Counted from the first letter of the stretch, positions 17,151 to 26,385 are shown. The stretch: DNA of 32,912 nucleotides from Deltaproteobacteria bacterium (GCA_029938605.1 JAOZUO010000016.1:38991-71902); one strand, 5' to 3'. Translations and numbers: made by a program. The notes: a model not told the origin generated them from the letters alone.

Positions 17151-17179
17151 GTGACCCATCCTCTCTTTCCGGATATAAT
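17151..17179 (+). promoter_or_regulatory. Promoter for the Ser/Thr kinase gene
   Basis: GTGACC (17151-17156), a 17-base spacer and a perfect TATAAT (17174-17179). Initiation would fall around 17186, only about five bases before the ATG at 17191, predicting a leaderless or nearly leaderless mRNA. Confidence 0.5.
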
Positions 17180-17190
17180 GGACCGGACCC

Positions 17191-18837
17191 ATGACAGATA
17201 AAACCAAACAGTTTGAGCCCAGACCTCCGGCTCCTCCCGCCCCCGCGGAGGCAGGAGACGCCCCCGACCCCGTGGACCCGCTCTCAGACCCTGCCGAGAG
17301 CTGGGATGCCATCGTGTCTGGAGCCTCTGGGGGAACCCCATTTCGCGTGCCGGAGGACTCCCACGTAGTCCATGTGATGGAGCGCCAACCCACCCAGAAC
17401 TTTCTGGCGGTCCAGCCCACGGCGATGTCCGGGGATTTGGAGGCCAACGCCGAGGTGGAGATGCTGGAGTCCCAGGATCTTCTGGACCTGGTGGACAACG
17501 AGGGCTTCACCACGGAGGTGTTCGAGGCCGGCATAGTCGACGAGATCGATGACTACGCGAGAGAGGAGGTTGGTGGCGAGGAGTCCCACATCATCGGCGG
17601 GCGCTACCGCATCACCGAGGGCATCGCCATGGGGGGCATGGGCGCTGTCTTCAAGGTGCGGCACATCCGGCTGGCCAAGGACTTCGCCCTCAAGATTATC
17701 CTGTCGGAGCGCTCCGCCGACCAGCGCATGCAGAAGTTCTTCTTCCGCGAGGCCCGGGTGCTCTCTGGGCTGACACACCCCAATATCGTGCAGATCACCG
17801 ACTTCGGGCGGGACGACCGATTCGGCTCCTTCCTGGTGATGGAGCACCTGCACGGAGAATCCCTCTTCAGTCGCCTCGAGCGGGACGGAAAGATGGAGAT
17901 CGGTGTGTGTCTGCAGGTCGGCCTTCAGATCGCCGAGGCCCTGGACTACATGCACGTACGGGATGTGATCCACTGTGACATCAAACCCGAAAATGTCTTC
18001 CTGTGTCGAGACCAAAGGAGCGGCGATCCCGGTATCGGCGTGAAGCTCATCGACTTCGGGCTTTCACGCACCATCGTGCGGGATGCCAAGCTCTCCACCG
18101 ATGAGGTGGGCGGTACTCCCGCCTACGCCGCCCCGGAGCAGCTCGCCGGTCTGACGCCGCAGCCCTCCATGGACATCTACGGCGTGGGGGTGCTGCTGTA
18201 CGCCATGGTCTCGGGCTGGCCGCCCTTCAGCGGAACGGTGGAGGAGATCCTGGCGGCCAAGCGCACCCAGGACCTACTGCCCCCTTCCCGCCGACTCAAA
18301 AAGCGCCTCAACCCGGACGTGGAGTCCCTCATCATGTGGGCCGCCGCTCGGGATCCGACCAAACGCCCCATCTCCATGGCCCAGCTCATCGCCGAGCTGC
18401 GCACGGTGATCCTCCGGCTGGGCTACGAGGTGCCGGAATCGGCCCTGGATCGTGCGCGCCCGGTGACGGGCAAACACAAGCTGCCCGGAAGCGAGGAGAA
18501 CAACAGCTTCTTCGCGGGCTGCCCCTGGCCCGTGTTCCTGACCGACCGCTACTGCCGATTCATCGCCGCGAGCCCCTCCTTCAGCGCCGTGGTGGAGACC
18601 CCTCTGGAGCAGCTCCTGGGCGCGAGCCTCTCCTCCTCGCGGCTGGGACAGATCCACCCGGACATCGAGTTGGACTTCGCCCAGGCCCGGCAGCAGCGCA
18701 CTGCCCTGCTCCGCCGCATCGACTTTTCCACATCGGATGGAACCCTGTCGTCGGTGTACCTCTGGATCGCCCCCCAGGTCACCGAGGACCGGCACATCGA
18801 TCGCACCTGGGCCATCCTCATGCCCATAAATCCGTGA
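17191..18837 (+). CDS. Ser/Thr protein kinase with C-terminal PAS-like domain
   Basis: The 548-residue cytoplasmic protein has an acidic, Pro-rich N-terminal region (1-133), a Hanks-type kinase domain (about 137-410) and a PAS-like sensor (about 440-545). Visible kinase motifs are GIAMGGMGAVF, K168 (FALK), E187, H261-C-D263-IKPEN, D288-F-G and AAPEQ (313-317). The HRD arginine is cysteine, so it is a non-RD kinase and may not need activation-loop phosphorylation. All catalytic residues seem present, so it should be active on Ser/Thr. It has no membrane segment, unlike PknB types. The ATG at 17191 lacks a ribosome-binding site, fitting a leaderless start. Targets are unknown; FHA proteins encoded at 22011-26321 are candidate readers. 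Confidence 0.95.
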   Translation: MTDKTKQFEPRPPAPPAPAEAGDAPDPVDPLSDPAESWDAIVSGASGGTPFRVPEDSHVVHVMERQPTQNFLAVQPTAMSGDLEANAEVEMLESQDLLDLVDNEGFTTEVFEAGIVDEIDDYAREEVGGEESHIIGGRYRITEGIAMGGMGAVFKVRHIRLAKDFALKIILSERSADQRMQKFFFREARVLSGLTHPNIVQITDFGRDDRFGSFLVMEHLHGESLFSRLERDGKMEIGVCLQVGLQIAEALDYMHVRDVIHCDIKPENVFLCRDQRSGDPGIGVKLIDFGLSRTIVRDAKLSTDEVGGTPAYAAPEQLAGLTPQPSMDIYGVGVLLYAMVSGWPPFSGTVEEILAAKRTQDLLPPSRRLKKRLNPDVESLIMWAAARDPTKRPISMAQLIAELRTVILRLGYEVPESALDRARPVTGKHKLPGSEENNSFFAGCPWPVFLTDRYCRFIAASPSFSAVVETPLEQLLGASLSSSRLGQIHPDIELDFAQARQQRTALLRRIDFSTSDGTLSSVYLWIAPQVTEDRHIDRTWAILMPINP

Positions 18838-18922
18838 TTTTGTGATTATTCGGACTGTTTTCGCCCCCCAGGTCCATGAATGAACCTTGTCATGGCAGCG
18901 GTCTGAACCTATCAATACCATC

Positions 18923-19438
18923 ATGAAAAGACGTCACAATCCTTTTGGCAACCGCTTGGGAGACACGACCCCGGTCCAGCGTCTGCATCCTGGGGAGCCG
19001 CGCGCTCTGGAGCCCTGGCAGTGGCCCATCCCGGGAACCGATGAGTTGGAGCTGGAGCAGAGCATCAATGACGACACAGACGTCCTACTGACCAGCCAGC
19101 GGGGTCTGGCCCTGGCCGCCCGCGTCGGCTTTTCCAAGCCCGCAGCCGCCGCCCTGGGCACCGCCCTGTCCGAGGTGGCCACCAACATCGTACGCTACGC
19201 CGAAAGCGGCACCATCCGCATGTGGGTCCAGCAGCGCGACGGGCAGATCGGAATCCTGGTGGAGGCCCGTGACCAGGGCCCAGGCATCCCAAACGTGGAC
19301 CAGGCCCTCACCGACGGCTTCTCTACCGGAACCAGCCTCGGCGACGGTCTCGGTGGCGCCAAACGCCTCGTCGACCACTTCGAAATCGACTCCACCCAAG
19401 ACAAGGGCACCACGGTTCGCCTCCTGAAGTGGGGTTAG
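18923..19438 (+). CDS. RsbT-like serine kinase/anti-sigma regulatory ATPase
   Basis: This small GHKL-fold (HATPase_c) protein resembles B. subtilis RsbT, which phosphorylates stressosome proteins and activates the RsbU phosphatase. Key boxes are the N box SEVATNIVRYA, the G1 box DQGPGIP, the segment DGFSTGTSLGDGLGG and the end KGTTVRLLKW. The match to RsbT in the last 70 residues is close. The ATG at 18923 gives 171 residues; a TTG at 18887 in frame is possible and neither has a good ribosome-binding site. An N-terminal stretch of about 35 residues precedes the domain. It lies 85 bases after the Ser/Thr kinase on the same strand. No RsbR/S partner or sigma factor is in the window. Confidence 0.87.
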   Translation: MKRRHNPFGNRLGDTTPVQRLHPGEPRALEPWQWPIPGTDELELEQSINDDTDVLLTSQRGLALAARVGFSKPAAAALGTALSEVATNIVRYAESGTIRMWVQQRDGQIGILVEARDQGPGIPNVDQALTDGFSTGTSLGDGLGGAKRLVDHFEIDSTQDKGTTVRLLKWG

Positions 19439-19456
19439 GACCACCGCCTCGCTCCT

Positions 19457-20458
19457 CTACTCCGTCTCCTCAGCGATCGGCTCCTGGGCCCAGACGACAG
19501 TCCCCCTTTCGTGATCTACCTTGATTCTCCCGTTGGCTTCCAGCCGGTCGGCGTGCGCGAGCAGCTCCGAGAAGGCCAACGCCTCTCCCAGGGGATTCTC
19601 CTCCCCGAACAGCCGCCCCGCCAACGCAAACAGCGTCTGGCCGAGGTGCTCGTAACACAGCTCCAGGACGATCTCCGCCCGCTGATGGATCTGCCGCCGA
19701 GCCTTACGCGCCGCCGCCGCCGTGTCAGCCAGCGGTCGACCGTGCCCCGTCAGCCCGATCACCGGCCCGAGCGCCTCCACGCGATCCAGGGAGTCCAGAT
19801 ACAGGTTCAAACTCAGCAGCCGCCCACGGTCGGCCTCGAGATCGAAGTGCGGCAAGGGGTTGGGAGTGATGCCCGCCAGCAACAGGTCCCCACAGTACAG
19901 CGCCCCCCGCCCGCGATCATGAAAACACAGGTGCGCCGCGTTGTGCCCGGGGGTGTACAGCACGTCCAGCTCCGCGCCGCCCATCACGAAGCGGTCGCCC
20001 TGGTCTAGAAGCTCAAGCTTCGCCAGGGCCGTGAGCTGCTCCCCGAACCGATCGCCGTAGTCGTTCATTGCCACGAGGGTGTCGATGAGCGATGGCGGTG
20101 CGCCGTACTGCGCCAAGACCCGGTAGAAAGCGTCCCGCCCGCGAAACTCGTACTCCAGCCCAAAGCGATGGCCAACCACCTTGACGCCCGTGCGCCGGGC
20201 AATGGCCGCAGCCGCCCCGGAGTGATCGAAATGGGGGTGGGACAGCAGAATCGCGCCCAGATCCTCGAGCCGCACCCCGTGTTCTCCCAACCCCGCCTCC
20301 AACTCAGCCGTGGCCCGCGTGCTCTTCACACCGCAGTCCACCAACACCGGCGGATCCCCTTGGATCAGAAAGGCGTTGGACCGCCCCACCGGATAGGGCG
20401 TGGGAAGTGAGATTTGATGTACCCCCGGCGGGCAAGCGGTGCGGGTGCGCACGATCAT
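19457..20458 (-). CDS. Metallo-beta-lactamase-fold hydrolase
   Basis: The 333-residue protein carries the metal motif SHPHFDHSG (HxHxDH), a later TPGHNAAHLCF histidine, GDLLL with the bridging aspartate, and a final GHGRP. These are the ligands of a two-metal MBL-fold hydrolase of the glyoxalase II/lactonase broad group. A helical C-terminal domain of about 90 residues follows. The substrate is not apparent. Its ATG overlaps the stop of the preceding peptide-binding protein (ATGA) with AAGAGG ahead, so it is the last, coupled gene of the secretin/FHA operon. It converges with the RsbT-like gene. Confidence 0.92.
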   Translation of the reverse strand: MIVRTRTACPPGVHQISLPTPYPVGRSNAFLIQGDPPVLVDCGVKSTRATAELEAGLGEHGVRLEDLGAILLSHPHFDHSGAAAAIARRTGVKVVGHRFGLEYEFRGRDAFYRVLAQYGAPPSLIDTLVAMNDYGDRFGEQLTALAKLELLDQGDRFVMGGAELDVLYTPGHNAAHLCFHDRGRGALYCGDLLLAGITPNPLPHFDLEADRGRLLSLNLYLDSLDRVEALGPVIGLTGHGRPLADTAAAARKARRQIHQRAEIVLELCYEHLGQTLFALAGRLFGEENPLGEALAFSELLAHADRLEANGRIKVDHERGTVVWAQEPIAEETE

Positions 20459-22014
20459 GGCCTCTTCACGATGCGCAGCATGGGGTCGAACCGCGCGTTG
20501 GGGAGCATCTTGTAGCCACGCACGTTTCTACGCATGACCACCAGGTTGTCCTCATGCCACAGGGGAAAGATGGGCAGGTCCCGAGCGAGACGCGCCTGAA
20601 CCTGACGATAGATCTCGCGCCGCCGACCACGATCCAGCTCGGAGCGCCCCCGCTCCAGGAGCCGGTCCACCACGGCGTTGGCGTACCCGAACCGGTTGCC
20701 GCCGGCATTGGGCGACGCGGCGCTGGTGCGCTTGGACGAATGGAAAAAGTAGTAGTGGTAGTCGGGCTCAGCCAGCTCGGTCATCTGCAGCGTCGCCAGT
20801 TGGAAGCTGCCCTTCTTGAGATCGGCGAAGAACACCCCCCACTCGTAGGACCGAACCTGCACCTGGATCCCCACCCGCCCGAGCTGCCGCGCCAACACCC
20901 GGGCCAGCGCCAGCCGGAACCGGTTCGACGACGTCTTGAAGGTGAGCTTCATCCGCGGCCCGCCCCCGGCCGGACGCTTAAGCCCTGCGGCGTCCAGCAG
21001 CCGACGAGCCGCTGCGAGGTCGAAGGGGATGGGCGTCAGCGCCTTGTTGTGCGCCCAGTGATGCGGCGTCAGGATGGAGGTCGCTAAAAGCGCCTTCCCC
21101 CGGAACTTGGCCCGCACAATGCGCCGTCGATCCAGCGCATGGGCGATGGCCAACCGCACCCGCCTGTCTCTCAGATGCTTATCCCGCAGGTTGAAGGCCA
21201 GATAGGTCGTCATGAGGCTCGGCCCACTTTTCACGCGCAGCTTGTCAGACCGCTGCAGGGCCGGCAACAGCAGCGGCGCAACGGTGTTCTGCGTGATGTC
21301 CCCGCCGCCCGAAACCAGACACAGCAGCCGTGAGTTGTCGTCCTCCACGGTCTTGATCACGTACCGCCTCAGCTTCGGCTTCGAACCGTGGTAGTGCGGG
21401 TTCGCCGCCAGGACAATGCGCCCGGTGGTGCGACGGACGATACGCAGTGGCCCCGCCCCTACAAGCTGTAGGTCGGGGATCCGTCCGCTCCGCCGCGCTG
21501 ACGCCCCCTTCACCTGGCTCGCCTTGAGGATCCCCATGTCCAGGTCACTCAAGAAGGGCGCGTGGGGGGCCCCCAGGGCGAACCGCACCTTGCGCTTGCC
21601 GAGCACGTCGATACTGACGATACGCGCGAAGGCGCGCCGATAGGGGCTCAAGGATTTAGGGCCGCGGATGGAATCCAGGGTGGCCTTCACGTCCGCGGCG
21701 GTCACCGGTGTGCCATCCGAAAACCGCGCCTTGGGCCGCAGGGTCACCACGTAGGTGCGCGGATTCGGCTGAACCACCGACTCGGCCAGCTCCATCTTGG
21801 GGTGCGTATCGGAGGTGTTCAGGCTCACCAGCGGCGCGGCCACCAGCCGAGAAATCTTGATGGCATACCCCGACGCGGCGAACCGAGGGTCCAGATCCTC
21901 CACGCTCGCCTCGATGAGGATCACCAGCTCATGGGGCCCCGTGCGCTGCGTGGAGCCGCAGCCCACCACCACAAGGGCGATCCCCCAGGCCCCCAGCAGA
22001 CGCGCAGCCATCAT
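20455..22014 (-). CDS. Second ABC peptide-binding lipoprotein (family 5)
   Basis: This 519-residue family 5 solute-binding protein has a signal sequence ending VVVGCGS (lipobox) and the marks VEDLDPRF, VTLRPKARFSDGTPVTAADVKATLDSI, RRVRLAIAHALDRRRIV and FPLWHEDNLVVMRRNVRGY. It shares the fold of the protein at 15462 but is diverged. No permease is beside it; the Yej-type permeases of the operon at 12784-15461 are the nearest. It starts at an ATGATG overlapping the stop of the FHA/TPR gene, so it is translated within the secretion operon, an unusual place for a transporter receptor. It may have been co-opted for peptide sensing. Confidence 0.92.
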   Translation of the reverse strand: MMAARLLGAWGIALVVVGCGSTQRTGPHELVILIEASVEDLDPRFAASGYAIKISRLVAAPLVSLNTSDTHPKMELAESVVQPNPRTYVVTLRPKARFSDGTPVTAADVKATLDSIRGPKSLSPYRRAFARIVSIDVLGKRKVRFALGAPHAPFLSDLDMGILKASQVKGASARRSGRIPDLQLVGAGPLRIVRRTTGRIVLAANPHYHGSKPKLRRYVIKTVEDDNSRLLCLVSGGGDITQNTVAPLLLPALQRSDKLRVKSGPSLMTTYLAFNLRDKHLRDRRVRLAIAHALDRRRIVRAKFRGKALLATSILTPHHWAHNKALTPIPFDLAAARRLLDAAGLKRPAGGGPRMKLTFKTSSNRFRLALARVLARQLGRVGIQVQVRSYEWGVFFADLKKGSFQLATLQMTELAEPDYHYYFFHSSKRTSAASPNAGGNRFGYANAVVDRLLERGRSELDRGRRREIYRQVQARLARDLPIFPLWHEDNLVVMRRNVRGYKMLPNARFDPMLRIVKRP

Positions 22015-24110
22015 TGTAGGTTGGCGAGGGCGGCGGTGGCCTTGGTGTAGTACAGCGAGCCCGGCTCGGTGATGCGCCGCACGGACTCGTACTTTGCCTT
22101 AGCTGCTTCTTTCTTGTTGGCCTGGGCCAAGGAAGACGCATCGCTCACCCAGTTCCGCGCAATGGACTCGAGCTTGAGTACCGCGTTCACGATACGCTGG
22201 TGGTTCGGATTGGCCGCCTTGCCCTTGGACCACCACAGATAGGCGTCCTCGTAACGCGACCGCTTGTACTCCCTCTGGCCCAGGACCAGGTACGCCTCAG
22301 CCAGCTGGCGCCCGATCTCGAGCTTGATGTAGCTTTGCAGGGTCGGCGGAGTAATCTCCGCGTCCACCGCCAAAGCCTTGTCAAAGGCCGCCTGGGCCTT
22401 CTTGAGCTGGCCCGTCTGCAGAGCAGAGGTACCCGCGCTGTACTGTCCCTTGATCACCGTCAGCTTATTGAAGATGTTGGTCAAGGTCACCCGGTGCTTG
22501 CGCATGGAGCGGAGCTTCTGCACCTTCTGCAGCCGGTTGATGGCCGAATCCAGGTTCCCCTTGTGGTACAGCATCATGACCTTCACCAGCCGGTCGATCT
22601 GGTGCCGCTTCTTCATCTCCGCCAGGGCGCCTACCTTCACCCCCGCCCCGATCTGCGGCTCCTTGAACCGCCGGGCATCGCAGGGTCTGTAGCTCTTGAC
22701 CTTTTTCAGCTTCTTCTCCAGCCTCTGGAGAATTTCCCGGTGCTTTTCCTCGCTGCCCCCAGCCCGTTCATACTCGGGCAGGTACGCGAAGTACTTACAC
22801 ATGAACCCCGCCGCCTTGATCCGATTCTTGCGTCGCCGGGACTTGTGGTAGGTCATCCCCTCGGTCAGATAGTACTTGGCCAGCCAGAGCTTGACCTTGC
22901 CCAGCTTGAGCTGCGCCTCGCCGAAGTAGTCACTCGTGGGCTTGATGATCATGTACTGGGTTCGCGCCTTCTCGAAGTTCTCCAGCGTGGTTCCACCGGC
23001 GTACAGCGCGTTGGCCTTCTTGAGGATCTCCCGGTGCTGAAGCTCCTCCTCAATCTGGACCAGGATCGCGTCCCGGGTGGTGTGCCGGGCGAAGATGTTC
23101 TTGGTGGGCTCCAGGGCTTCCCGGGCCTTGAGCCACTGCCGTTTGCCCATGAAGGTCCGTGACGTGGCCAGGGCCTTACGGAACTTGAGCTGCAGCTTGG
23201 AGTCCGTCGTGGTGGTCATCTGGGAGGATTGGCGCCGCTTCCGCTTGGTCGGCTTTCCAGACATGAGTCCCAGGACCAACATGCCCAACACCAGCATGGA
23301 GCCACCGCCGATGAGGATCAGGTGCTTGGGCGTGAGCTTGACCTTGGGCTTGGCCGCCGCGGCCAGCTCCTTAACGGTGGCGTGCTGTAGCTCGTAGGCC
23401 ACCTCGCCGAAGCGCAGGCGGTCGCCCTTAACGGCCTCGTGCCGCTTGACGCGTTTCCCATTGACGAAGGTGCCGTTCATGGAGCGCAGATCGATGACCA
23501 AAACGCCGTTGTCGGTCTGGCGCAGCCGCGCGTGGCGACGGCTCACCGTGGGATCCAGCACCGGGATCTCGAGCTCACCGCCCCGGCCGAGGTCGAAGTC
23601 CTCGGTGAAGTTCAGCGGAACCTCCTGGCCGGCGTTGATTCCCGAGATGGCTGCCATCTTGAGCTGACCGCCCACCGAACGCACCGTCGGGACGAAGGCT
23701 CCCATCTGCGGGGCGTTGTCCTCATCGATCATCGCCGGCTCCCCGGCTGCCGCGGCGTCGGCCACGAAGGCCGAGTCCACCGCCACCGACGCGCCCGTCT
23801 CCGCACCCGCATCCCCGGGCTGAATCTCGATGGTGAAAGAGCCGATCTGAATCAAGCTGTCGGGCCCCACGTACAGCGGCTCCTCGATGGCGTACTCGTC
23901 CACGAAAGTGCCCGACGCGCTACCGGCGTCCTCCACCACCAGCTCTCCCTCACTCACGTAAAAGAAGGCGTGCTCCCGGCTCACACCGACGTTGTCCAGC
24001 ACAAGGTGGGCGTCCGCACTGCGGCCCACCACAATCGACCCCGATTCCTCATCCAGATCGAACTGTCCGACAACGCCCCCGAGAGCGTCTCTAGCGATGA
24101 TGCGCCACAC
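22011..24110 (-). CDS. Double-FHA, single-pass membrane protein with TPR-like C-terminal region
   Basis: The 699-residue protein has FHA1 at about 25-95 (VVGRSADAHLVL, SREHA, SASGTFV) and FHA2 at about 172-242 (LGRGGELEIPVLDPTVSRRHA, SMNGTFVNG). A membrane helix lies at about 262-284 and a long helical, Lys-rich, TPR-like region fills 310-699. FHA domains bind phosphothreonine; both keep the Arg, Ser and Asn positions needed. So cytoplasmic phospho-sensing would be joined to a periplasmic scaffold. The GTG start lies nine bases after the FHA-CpaF stop. It probably assembles with the CpaF-type ATPase and secretin; that is inference from the operon. Confidence 0.9.
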   Translation of the reverse strand: MWRIIARDALGGVVGQFDLDEESGSIVVGRSADAHLVLDNVGVSREHAFFYVSEGELVVEDAGSASGTFVDEYAIEEPLYVGPDSLIQIGSFTIEIQPGDAGAETGASVAVDSAFVADAAAAGEPAMIDEDNAPQMGAFVPTVRSVGGQLKMAAISGINAGQEVPLNFTEDFDLGRGGELEIPVLDPTVSRRHARLRQTDNGVLVIDLRSMNGTFVNGKRVKRHEAVKGDRLRFGEVAYELQHATVKELAAAAKPKVKLTPKHLILIGGGSMLVLGMLVLGLMSGKPTKRKRRQSSQMTTTTDSKLQLKFRKALATSRTFMGKRQWLKAREALEPTKNIFARHTTRDAILVQIEEELQHREILKKANALYAGGTTLENFEKARTQYMIIKPTSDYFGEAQLKLGKVKLWLAKYYLTEGMTYHKSRRRKNRIKAAGFMCKYFAYLPEYERAGGSEEKHREILQRLEKKLKKVKSYRPCDARRFKEPQIGAGVKVGALAEMKKRHQIDRLVKVMMLYHKGNLDSAINRLQKVQKLRSMRKHRVTLTNIFNKLTVIKGQYSAGTSALQTGQLKKAQAAFDKALAVDAEITPPTLQSYIKLEIGRQLAEAYLVLGQREYKRSRYEDAYLWWSKGKAANPNHQRIVNAVLKLESIARNWVSDASSLAQANKKEAAKAKYESVRRITEPGSLYYTKATAALANLQ

Positions 24111-24119
24111 GTTGAAAGT

Positions 24120-26321
24120 CTATTCTCGGAAGATGCCCATGTCCACCTCTACCCCTCGCCGCCGTAAGTCCTCATAGAAGCGCGGGATGAAGCCGGTGGG
24201 CACAAACCGCCCAACGATGCGGTTGTCGTCGTCGAAGCCTTCCTGCTTGTACACGAAGATGTCCTGCATGGTGATGACCTCACCCTCCATACCGGTGATC
24301 TCGGAGATGTGGGTCACCTTCCGGGAGCCGTCGGAGAAGCGGGACTGCTGCAGGATGATATGGATGGCCGCGCCGATCTGCTCGCGGATGGCCTTGATGG
24401 GCAGATCCATGCCGCTCATGAGCACCATGGTCTCCAGCCGCGCCAGGGCGTCGCGCGGCGTGTTGGCGTGCACCGTGGTCAGGGATCCGTCGTGGCCGGT
24501 GTTCATGGCCTGGAGCATGTCCAGCGTCTCGCCGGAACGACACTCACCGACGATGATGCGATCGGGCCGCATACGCAGACAGTTCTTCACGAGATCACGG
24601 ATGGTGATCTGGCCCGTACCCTCAACGTTGGCCGGGCGGCTCTCGAGCTGGATCCAGTGGTCGGCGACGAGCTGCAGCTCGGCGGCATCCTCCACCGTGA
24701 CGAGCCGCTCTCCGTCGGGAATGAAGTTCGACAGGATGTTCAGGGTCGTGGTCTTACCAGATCCCGTGCCGCCGCTGATGACCATGTTGCGGCGAGACAC
24801 CACGCACATATTGATGAAGTCGACCATGCCTCCGGTGAGCGTGCCGTAGTTGACCAGCTCCTGGGGACCCAGCATCTCCTTTTTGAACTTTCGGATGGTG
24901 ATGCACGGCCCCTTGAGGGCCAACGGCGGGATGATGGCGTTGACGCGCGAGCCGTCCTTGAGGCGCGCGTCAACCAGGGGCGAGGACTCATCGATGCGCC
25001 GGCCGATGGGGGCCACGATGCGCTCGATGATGCCCAGGACCGACTTGTCCGAGCTGAAGACCTTGTCGGCGAGCGTTAGCTTCCCTTCTATCTCCAGGTA
25101 GATCTGGTCGGCGCGATTGACCATGATCTCCGTGATGGTGTCGTCGTCCAGATACTCCTCGAGCGGCCCGAGACCCAGGGCCTCATTGAGCACATCTTCG
25201 ATGAGAGCCTCCTGGTTGATGAACGCCGGGATATTCCCCTGCCCATCCATCTGCGAGACGATCTCGGCGATGTGATTCTCGGCCTTCTCGCGCAGCTCAT
25301 CGTCATCCAGCTCGTCCATGTTCAACCGCCGCAGGTCCATGCGGTCGATGAGCCGGTCATGCACCTCATTCTGCAGCTCGATGATCTTTCCGCGTTTGGC
25401 GTCGGAGACCTGAGCCTGCTTCGGAACGGCTTTCTTCTTCCGCTTGGGAGCGCGCTTGGGAGCGGACCGCTCCTGGGGCACCGGCGTCGCGGCGTCCTCG
25501 AACCCATCCCCCTCATCCGCCGACGCGGGAGCTTGCTGGGGCGGCGGGATCTCCCGACGCGCGGGCTTGCGCTGGGCCGGACGTCCTCCACGGGTGGGAC
25601 GACGACGCGGACGTTTTTGCCTCGGGGGAGCGGCTGGCGCGGCCTGGGCCGGCGGCTCCTCCTGAGCATAGGCTTCCGGCTCAGGCTCAGGAGCCTGCGG
25701 TGGGGCCGGCTGCTGCTGCTGCGGCGGCTCTTGCTGCTGCTGCGGCGGCGGCTCTTGCTGCTGCGGCGGCGGCTCATGTTGCTGCTGCGGCGGCGGCGCT
25801 TGCTGCTGCGGCGGCGGCGTGGCGGCCGCGGGGTCGCCCATGGCCCCGAGCCCTTCGTCTTCGTCCATATAAGCCGGGCGCTCTGGAGGCGCCTCAGGCG
25901 GGCTCCGGCGCGGGGGCGGCGGGGCTTCGGAGGGCGCGGGACGCCGCGGGGGCGGCTGGGACGAGCGCCGACCGGCCTGGGCCTGGGGCGGCGGCGGCGG
26001 GGCCAACCCCGGATCCGCCGCGGCGGCGCCACTGCCGTCGTCTATGTGCAGAATGAAGTCGCCGATATAGACCCGGTCCGAGGCCTTGATCACCAGGGGA
26101 CTGGTGATCTTGCGACCATTGACGTAGGTGCCGTTGGTGCTCTTCAGATCGACGATGATAAACTTGCCGTCCTTCACCACGATCCGCGAGTGACGTTTGG
26201 ACACGTTGCCCTTGGGCAAGATCACGTCATTGCCCTGCACGCGACCGATGGTCACTTCGTTCTTCTCGAACTCCAGCCGACGCTGTTCACCACCTTTTTC
26301 GGTGACAACTACAGCATACAT
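24120..26321 (-). CDS. cpaF: FHA-CpaF/TadA fusion secretion ATPase
   Basis: This 733-residue protein is the cytoplasmic motor of a Tad-like pilus or secretion machine, fused to a phosphopeptide-binding domain. FHA (1-98) shows TIGRVQGNDVILPKGNVSKRHS and STNGTYVNG. A disordered Pro/Gln-rich linker (100-300) contains PPPQQQ repeats and basic patches. The CpaF ATPase (about 310-733) has Walker A GGTGSGKT (517-524), the Asp box VTVEDAAELQ, Walker B RIIVGECRSGE and the His box GHDGSLTTVHANTP. Start is ATG with GGAGG ahead. It follows the secretin gene by 62 bases that hold short tandem repeats. No TadB, TadC or pilin gene is nearby, so those would have to be elsewhere. Confidence 0.96.
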   Translation of the reverse strand: MYAVVVTEKGGEQRRLEFEKNEVTIGRVQGNDVILPKGNVSKRHSRIVVKDGKFIIVDLKSTNGTYVNGRKITSPLVIKASDRVYIGDFILHIDDGSGAAAADPGLAPPPPPQAQAGRRSSQPPPRRPAPSEAPPPPRRSPPEAPPERPAYMDEDEGLGAMGDPAAATPPPQQQAPPPQQQHEPPPQQQEPPPQQQQEPPQQQQPAPPQAPEPEPEAYAQEEPPAQAAPAAPPRQKRPRRRPTRGGRPAQRKPARREIPPPQQAPASADEGDGFEDAATPVPQERSAPKRAPKRKKKAVPKQAQVSDAKRGKIIELQNEVHDRLIDRMDLRRLNMDELDDDELREKAENHIAEIVSQMDGQGNIPAFINQEALIEDVLNEALGLGPLEEYLDDDTITEIMVNRADQIYLEIEGKLTLADKVFSSDKSVLGIIERIVAPIGRRIDESSPLVDARLKDGSRVNAIIPPLALKGPCITIRKFKKEMLGPQELVNYGTLTGGMVDFINMCVVSRRNMVISGGTGSGKTTTLNILSNFIPDGERLVTVEDAAELQLVADHWIQLESRPANVEGTGQITIRDLVKNCLRMRPDRIIVGECRSGETLDMLQAMNTGHDGSLTTVHANTPRDALARLETMVLMSGMDLPIKAIREQIGAAIHIILQQSRFSDGSRKVTHISEITGMEGEVITMQDIFVYKQEGFDDDNRIVGRFVPTGFIPRFYEDLRRRGVEVDMGIFRE

Positions 26322-26344
26322 TTCGCCTCCGCTCGGGGGGGTAC

Positions 26345-26385
26345 GGGGTTACGGGGTTACCTGATCAACCTGATCAACCTGATCT
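26345..26385 (-). repeat. Short tandem repeats between secretin and cpaF-type genes
   Basis: On the plus strand GGGGTTAC occurs twice (26345-26360). It is followed by three copies of ACCTGATCA (26359-26367, 26368-26376, 26377-26385; the last ends in T). Two units hold the palindrome TGATCA. The last unit overlaps the secretin stop codon. They fill most of the gap within the operon, upstream of the cpaF ribosome-binding site. Confidence 0.8.

Noticed and set aside
17103..17534. Upstream extension of the peptide-binding protein
   Set aside because: The signal peptide begins at 17102 and the extra frame is antisense to the kinase gene, with no family similarity.
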